26,632 nucleotides of DNA from Lysobacterales bacterium (GTDB taxonomy: Bacteria > Pseudomonadota > Gammaproteobacteria > Xanthomonadales > SZUA-36). How positions within the stretch are numbered: the stretch's first letter is position 1; each line of letters begins with the position of its first letter. The notes under the pieces were generated by a model, which was given only the letters and a program-made list of their open reading frames with translations, ran no database searches and was not told the DNA's origin. The translations under genes and the position numbers were made by a program. Below, one piece after another: positions 22,572-26,632 of this stretch. Location of the stretch: contig JABSSV010000012.1 of the NCBI GenBank assembly GCA_013213875.1, positions 1 to 26,632 of the forward strand. The letters are read 5' to 3'.

Positions 22572-23500
22572 TCCGGAGATTATTGAGCTTACCGGCCTGG
22601 TGCCTACGCCAGCTGCGTGATCTGTTGATTTATTTTCTGCTGCCGCTGCTGTGCTTCTTGCTGCCCGTGCGCTGGGCGGAACGGCTGCAGTTTCACCTCG
22701 CGGGGAGTAGTTGGTTTTTTCGTGGTCTGACACGTGCCGCCTGGACCAATGCGCTTGAGTTCGGCGTGCAGATGCCAGAGGCCGACTGGAAGCGTCAGTA
22801 TCGGCTCATGCATCTGCTGGATGCGGTCGATCTCTGGCATGGCCTGTTCAGCAGTGATCGGCGCATTCGCGAGCGGCTGGTGACGGTGAGCGGAAACTGG
22901 CCAGACCCCGCACAAGGTGCGGTTTTTCTGGGGACGCATCTGGGGGTAGGAACCTTGTTGATGCGCGTGCTTGCGGCGGCTGGATTTGCTCCCCGGCTGA
23001 TTTATCGGGGCGAGCTGGATCGCGCTCATCTTGGGCCCACGCCAGTGCTTTACTACTACATGAAGCTGCGGCTCTACTACATGATTAGGGTCTGTAAAGG
23101 CCAGGCAATTCGTGTCGGTGGGGCGGGGCTCAAGCTACGGGATTCCATGAACCAGGCCCATGTGGGCGTGATCATGGTGGCTGACTCGCCGCTGGGCGCT
23201 GAGGTCCCGGACCGATTGCCCGTGCTGGGCAAGTTCCTGCCCGTGCCGCGTCGGGGGCTGGATATGCTGGCGCAGGCGCAGGCGACCTTTGTGCCCTACA
23301 ACATGGTCTGGGATCCGGCGCGACGCCAACGGATGCTGGAACTGCTGCCGGCGGGTCGCGAGACGGATCCGGAGCAAATGTTTGCGCGCTATGCTGAGCA
23401 TGCCACCGATGCCCTGGCGCGCTATGGACCCCAGTGGCGGCTGTGGCAAGTCGCCCATCAGGTGTTGGTGGCAGCCAATCCTGTGCCGGAGAAAAGCTGA
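22568..23500 (+). CDS. LpxL-like lipid acyltransferase family protein, active site altered
   Basis: This 310-residue protein has the outline of the LpxL/HtrB acyltransferase group: an N-terminal membrane helix (about 18-33), a middle alpha/beta part, and basic aromatic segments. Where the family has the catalytic H-x4-D/E motif it reads G-T-H-L-G-V-G-T (His124, Thr129), so the acidic partner is missing. A later V-A-D-S-P-L-G-A-E segment sits where LpxL enzymes have a D-Q-type loop. It could be an acyltransferase with a shifted acid residue, an inactive relative, or a different lipid-modifying enzyme. The start is GTG at 22568 (GTGA overlap with prmA); tdk follows 2 bases after the stop. Family assignment is moderate. 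Confidence 0.68.
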   Translation: MIRRLLSLPAWCLRQLRDLLIYFLLPLLCFLLPVRWAERLQFHLAGSSWFFRGLTRAAWTNALEFGVQMPEADWKRQYRLMHLLDAVDLWHGLFSSDRRIRERLVTVSGNWPDPAQGAVFLGTHLGVGTLLMRVLAAAGFAPRLIYRGELDRAHLGPTPVLYYYMKLRLYYMIRVCKGQAIRVGGAGLKLRDSMNQAHVGVIMVADSPLGAEVPDRLPVLGKFLPVPRRGLDMLAQAQATFVPYNMVWDPARRQRMLELLPAGRETDPEQMFARYAEHATDALARYGPQWRLWQVAHQVLVAANPVPEKS

Positions 23501-23502
23501 GT

Positions 23503-24147
23503 ATGGCCAAGCTGTATTTTTATTATTCGGCGATGAACGCCGGCAAGACCACCTTGCTGCTGCAATCGGCTTGGAACTACCGCGAACGTGGCATGCGACC
23601 CCTGCTGTTCAGCCCCCAGCTGGATGATCGCTATGCGGTCGGTTATATCACCTCAAGGATTGGCCTGCATGCGGAAGCCCAGCCCTTTGGTGCGGAGACC
23701 GATCTGCTGGATGCGGTGCATCGCGAGCTGGAGCAGAATCCCGTGCACTGTGTGTTGGTAGATGAAAGCCAGTTTCTCAGTCGCGATCAGGTTTATCAGC
23801 TCTCCGAAGTGGTCGATCAGCTCAATATTCCGGTGCTGTGCTTCGGCCTGCGGACTGATTTTCAGGGCGAGCTGTTCAGCGGCAGCAAGCACCTGTTGGC
23901 CTGGGCTGATGAGTTGCAGGAGCTAAAGACCATTTGTCATACGGGCCGCAAGGCCACCATGGTGGTGCGAGTGGATGAGCATGGCTATGCGCTGCGTGAA
24001 GGATCACAGGTGGAAATCGGCGGTAACGAGCGCTATGTGTCGGTGAGCCGTAAGGAATTCAAAGCGGTCTTCGCCGGCGGCAAGCGGGTCAAATTTATTG
24101 AGCCGCCGGAAGCGGGAGATCCGCCGGAGCCGGAGACATTGCTGTGA
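23503..24147 (+). CDS. tdk: Thymidine kinase, zinc site mostly lost
   Basis: Tdk phosphorylates thymidine to dTMP with ATP in the salvage pathway. The 214-residue protein has the P-loop S-A-M-N-A-G-K-T-T (9-17), the V-D-E-S-Q-F-L block with catalytic Glu88, C-F-G-L-R-T-D-F-Q-G, and the lasso region I-G-G-N-E-R-Y-V-S-V. In the usual type II enzyme four zinc ligands (three Cys and Cys/His) tie the lasso. Here the region reads T-I-C-H-T-G (Cys145, Thr147) and V-S-V-S-R-K-E-F (Ser182, Glu185), so only one likely ligand remains. ATG 23503 gives M-A-K-L-Y-F-Y-Y-S-A; the longer frame from 23434 runs through the previous gene. An Asp/Glu/Pro-rich tail follows residue 200. Confidence 0.95.
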   Translation: MAKLYFYYSAMNAGKTTLLLQSAWNYRERGMRPLLFSPQLDDRYAVGYITSRIGLHAEAQPFGAETDLLDAVHRELEQNPVHCVLVDESQFLSRDQVYQLSEVVDQLNIPVLCFGLRTDFQGELFSGSKHLLAWADELQELKTICHTGRKATMVVRVDEHGYALREGSQVEIGGNERYVSVSRKEFKAVFAGGKRVKFIEPPEAGDPPEPETLL

Positions 24148-24172
24148 TCTTTGTATCCGGAGCGTTCACCTG

Positions 24173-24370
24173 ATGCGCTGGTTGCTGGGCATACTGCTGA
24201 TCTTGCTGCTGCTTTGGCGATGGCTCCCCGAGCCAGCACCCACGCCCGTTGAGGAGACGGTCCTGGCGCCTCAGCTGCAGGCGCTGGAACGAGCCGGGCC
24301 GCTGGAGCAACAACAGCAGGAGGCTGCTGCCCGGAGGCAGGAGCAGATCGAGCGGGAAACCGGCGACTGA
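24173..24370 (+). CDS. Small membrane-anchored hypothetical protein
   Basis: This 65-residue protein matches no family I recognise. One N-terminal helix (residues 3-17, W-L-L-G-I-L-L-I-L-L-L-L) anchors it. A Pro-rich hinge (P-E-P-A-P-T-P) follows, then a charged helical tail rich in Gln, Glu, Ala and Arg (about 33-63, with L-E-Q-Q-Q-Q-E-A-A-A-R-R-Q) that could form a coiled coil. CCGGAG, 11 bases before the ATG, is a plausible ribosome-binding site. It lies 25 bases after tdk on the same strand and ends 1 base before the mutM stop, so it may be the last gene of the aroQ-to-tdk run. Confidence 0.65.
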   Translation: MRWLLGILLILLLLWRWLPEPAPTPVEETVLAPQLQALERAGPLEQQQQEAAARRQEQIERETGD

Positions 24371-24371
24371 C

Positions 24372-25184
24372 TCAGCGCTGGCAGCGTGGGCAGTAGAAAC
24401 TCGAACGTTGTCCAATCACCCGCTGGCGCACCGGTTCCGAGCATTGCAGGCAGGGCTTTCCCTCGCGTCCGTAGACCATCAGATCCAGAGCGAAGTAGCC
24501 CGGGTTACCGTCGCTGTTCACGTAATCGCGAAGCGTGGTTCCGCCCTGACGGATGGATCGCCCGAGCACGTCCTGCACCGCCCTCGCCAGCCCTGCATAG
24601 CGCTGTGCGGAGACACGACCGGCTGGCCGGTTGGGATGAATACCGGCCATATACAGCGATTCCGAGGCATAGATATTGCCCACACCGACCACGATTTTTC
24701 CATCCATAAGAAAGTTCTTTACCGCCTGCCGCCGCCCCCGGGCGCGCGCATACAGTAGAGCGCCGTTAAAGTTCGGTCCGAGCGGTTCCGGCCCCAGCGT
24801 TGCCAGCAGCGGATGCCTGTTAACCGGTGCCGGTGCCCACAGCAAACAGCCGAAGCGACGCGGATCGTTGTAGCGGATGATGGCGCCATCGGTCACCAGG
24901 TCAAAGTGGTCATGGGCGCGCGGCGCTTCGGCCTCAGTGACCACGCGCAGCGAGCCGGACATGCCCAGGTGTATCAGCAGCGCACCATCCGCATCGGTGT
25001 GCAGCAGGATATATTTCGCCCGCCGTTCCAGTCCGATGATGCGCGCTCCGACCAGTGCATCGACCCGGGCGGGTATGGGCCAGCGCAAGCGCCGTTCGCG
25101 CACGGTGATGGCTGCCAGTGATTGCTGCTCAAGAAAGGGCTGAATACCGCGCAGTGTGGTTTCAACCTCGGGCAATTCGGGCAT
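24372..25184 (-). CDS. mutM: Formamidopyrimidine-DNA glycosylase
   Basis: MutM (Fpg) excises 8-oxoguanine and formamidopyrimidines and nicks the abasic site. The 270-residue protein starts M-P-E-L-P-E-V-E-T; after Met removal Pro2 is the catalytic nucleophile and Glu3 the general acid, so ATG 25184 is required and the longer frame from 25211 is rejected. Other signatures are R-R-A-K-Y-I-L-L, H-L-G-M-S-G-S-L and D-P-R-R-F-G, then V-G-V-G-N-I-Y-A-S-E. The C-terminal zinc finger has C-L-Q-C and C-P-R-C pairs 16 residues apart, near the end. It converges on the small membrane-protein gene and is divergent from the hydantoinase gene. Confidence 0.98.
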   Translation of the reverse strand: MPELPEVETTLRGIQPFLEQQSLAAITVRERRLRWPIPARVDALVGARIIGLERRAKYILLHTDADGALLIHLGMSGSLRVVTEAEAPRAHDHFDLVTDGAIIRYNDPRRFGCLLWAPAPVNRHPLLATLGPEPLGPNFNGALLYARARGRRQAVKNFLMDGKIVVGVGNIYASESLYMAGIHPNRPAGRVSAQRYAGLARAVQDVLGRSIRQGGTTLRDYVNSDGNPGYFALDLMVYGREGKPCLQCSEPVRQRVIGQRSSFYCPRCQR

Positions 25185-25211
25185 GCCACTTTCCTGTTTC
25201 AAAAGGGCCAC

Positions 25212-25217
25212 TACAAT
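25212..25217 (+). promoter_or_regulatory. Possible -10 box before the hydantoinase gene
   Basis: TACAAT matches the sigma-70 -10 consensus at five of six bases and lies 26 bases before the ATG at 25244. No good -35 hexamer is found 16-18 bases upstream, so this is only a candidate. Confidence 0.3.
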
Positions 25218-25243
25218 AGCGGTTGATCCAGTGGAATCCCAAC

Positions 25244-26632
25244 ATGAGTTCAGTTTCAGACAAGCGGCGCCGGGCGCCCGTGCTGATTGGCGTTGATACG
25301 GGTGGCACTTTTACCGATCTGGTTCTGTGGCGGGATGAGCGGCTGCACCACTGCAAGGTGCTGTCCACGCCCCATGACCCTTCGGAAGCCATCGTGCAGG
25401 GCATGGAGAAGCTGAACGTTAAAGACCGCCCTGTATTGATGGTGCACGGTACCACGGTGGCTACCAACGCGGTGCTGGAGGGCAAGGGCGCTGAGGTGGC
25501 CTATGTGACCAGTCAGGGGTTTGCCGACGTGCTGGCGCTGGGGCGGCAGCAACGCACGGAGATCTACGCGCTCGAGCAACCCGCCGGCCCAGCGCCGGTG
25601 GCGGCGCAACACTGCTTCGAGATCAGCACCCGCGCGGCACATGATGGTAGCTTGCTGGCGCGTGCCAGTGACGACGAACTGGCGCAGCTGGCCGCAAGCG
25701 TCAACGCTCTGGAGGTAGATGCGGTGGCGGTGAACCTGCTTTATGCCTGGCTCTGTCCCGAGGAGGAACAGCGCCTGGCCCGCATGCTGCCGGACTCTTT
25801 ATTTGTCAGCCTGGCCAGTGAAGTGCTACCAGAGATCCGTGAGTATGAGCGCGGCATAGCGACCTGGCTGAATGCATCGGTGGGTCCCGTCATGTCACGC
25901 TACCTGCGTCGCTTGCAGAAAGCCTTGCCGGAAGCCGCTATTTCCGTGCTGCGGAGCGCGGGTACCACGGTCGCGGCGGCACAGGCGGCCCGTCACGGCG
26001 TATCTCTGCTCCTGTCCGGGCCCGCGGGTGGAATTGCCGCGGCCCGGTTGCTGGCAGAGGTGACCGGACGCGAGCGCATGCTTACTCTGGATATGGGCGG
26101 CACGTCGACGGATGTGGCCTTGCTCAACGGCACCATTCCGCTGACCCAGAATTCGCAGATCGCGGGCTGGCCGCTGACCATCAGCAGTGTGGATATTCAT
26201 ACCATCGGCGCTGGCGGTGGATCCATGGCCCGCGTGGACGAGGGGGGCATGCTACTGGTTGGCCCCGAGTCGGCGGGTGCGGACCCCGGGCCTGCCTGCT
26301 ACGGGCGTGGCGGTGCGGCGGTCACCGTGACCGATGCGAATCTGGTGCTCGGTCGGCTGCCGGCCGATACGCTTCTGGGCGGCTACATGCCTTTGGACCA
26401 GCCGGCGGCCATGGCCGCCATGACCCGCCTGGGCGCGCAGCTGGGCATGGACCCGATTGAGACGGCAGAGGGTGTGTTGCGGGTTGCCAACGAACACATG
26501 GCACGCGCGCTCAGGGTCATGTCCGTTGAGCGTGGACACGATCCACAGGACTACGACCTGGTCTGCTTTGGGGGTGCCGGCGGTCTGCATGCCTGCGAGC
26601 TGGCTGAGCTCATGGGCATGCAGCGCATCGTA
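25244..26632 (+). CDS. Hydantoinase/oxoprolinase family protein (HyuA-type), 3' end outside
   Basis: The first 463 codons are visible and the gene runs off the window. It belongs to the ATP-dependent N-methylhydantoinase A / 5-oxoprolinase group of amide-bond-opening enzymes with an actin-like ATPase fold. Visible motifs are I-G-V-D-T-G-G-T-F-T-D-L-V (15-27, phosphate-binding loop), H-G-T-T-V-A-T-N-A-V-L, L-L-S-G-P-A-G-G, L-D-M-G-G-T-S-T-D-V-A and I-G-A-G-G-G-S. A-D-P-G-P-A-C-Y-G-R-G-G comes near residue 350. The start is ATG 25244 with a weak GGAA upstream. A HyuB-type partner would be expected downstream or fused; it cannot be seen. Substrate (5-oxoproline, hydantoin or a related compound) is undetermined. 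Confidence 0.93.
   Translation, partial: MSSVSDKRRRAPVLIGVDTGGTFTDLVLWRDERLHHCKVLSTPHDPSEAIVQGMEKLNVKDRPVLMVHGTTVATNAVLEGKGAEVAYVTSQGFADVLALGRQQRTEIYALEQPAGPAPVAAQHCFEISTRAAHDGSLLARASDDELAQLAASVNALEVDAVAVNLLYAWLCPEEEQRLARMLPDSLFVSLASEVLPEIREYERGIATWLNASVGPVMSRYLRRLQKALPEAAISVLRSAGTTVAAAQAARHGVSLLLSGPAGGIAAARLLAEVTGRERMLTLDMGGTSTDVALLNGTIPLTQNSQIAGWPLTISSVDIHTIGAGGGSMARVDEGGMLLVGPESAGADPGPACYGRGGAAVTVTDANLVLGRLPADTLLGGYMPLDQPAAMAAMTRLGAQLGMDPIETAEGVLRVANEHMARALRVMSVERGHDPQDYDLVCFGGAGGLHACELAELMGMQRIV

Overview
The window is a chromosomal, GC-rich, densely packed stretch from a gammaproteobacterium. The gene order resembles the Xanthomonadales/Lysobacterales side of the class: groES-groEL; a short-LID adk with mpl and a pyrophosphate-type phosphofructokinase; and cutA-dsbD-tlpA-aroQ-accB-accC-prmA-tdk. 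This placement is an inference from gene content and memory, not from a search. No rRNA, tRNA, CRISPR array, insertion sequence or prophage gene was recognised, so the window is mostly ordinary core genome with some unusual variants.

Layout. The left edge (1-257) is the tail of an amidohydrolase. groES-groEL (549-2527) runs leftward from a clear heat-shock (sigma-32 type) promoter at 2640-2671 to a strong hairpin terminator at 478-507. Divergent from it is a tightly coupled rightward cluster (2769-4859): an ECF sigma factor, a single-span membrane anti-sigma factor without cysteines, and two paralogous exported DUF4252 proteins, one periplasmic and one a lipoprotein. It is followed by a DUF192 lipoprotein. 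This sigma/anti-sigma/DUF4252-pair unit is the best candidate in the window for a little-described signalling system. Next come a YegP/DUF1508 protein with a terminator, a CpdA-like phosphoesterase, and a leftward pair of very small genes, rubredoxin and a PspC-domain protein.

The middle holds hemL, a convergent HSDL2-like short-chain dehydrogenase, and a large DedA-PAP2-LssY_C membrane protein whose PAP2 catalytic motifs look destroyed. Then comes a leftward operon adk / five-span membrane protein / mpl / Lon-N-domain protein. It covers nucleotide balance and murein recycling, and its last gene overlaps the DedA fusion gene tail to tail by 74 bases. Divergent from adk is the pyrophosphate-type phosphofructokinase.

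The right half is a long rightward run. cutA, dsbD (with two tandem N-terminal DsbD-alpha domains) and a TlpA-like thioredoxin form a periplasmic thiol-redox group. aroQ, accB and accC make shikimate intermediates and malonyl-CoA. prmA, an LpxL-like acyltransferase relative, tdk (lacking most zinc ligands) and a tiny membrane-anchored protein follow. mutM runs leftward, and divergent from it is the start of a hydantoinase/oxoprolinase-type ATPase subunit cut by the right edge.

Start sites were adjusted where an upstream in-frame codon extended an open frame beyond the family's usual N-terminus (hemL, dsbD, tdk, mutM, adk, pfp, cpdA, yegP, DUF192, SDR).
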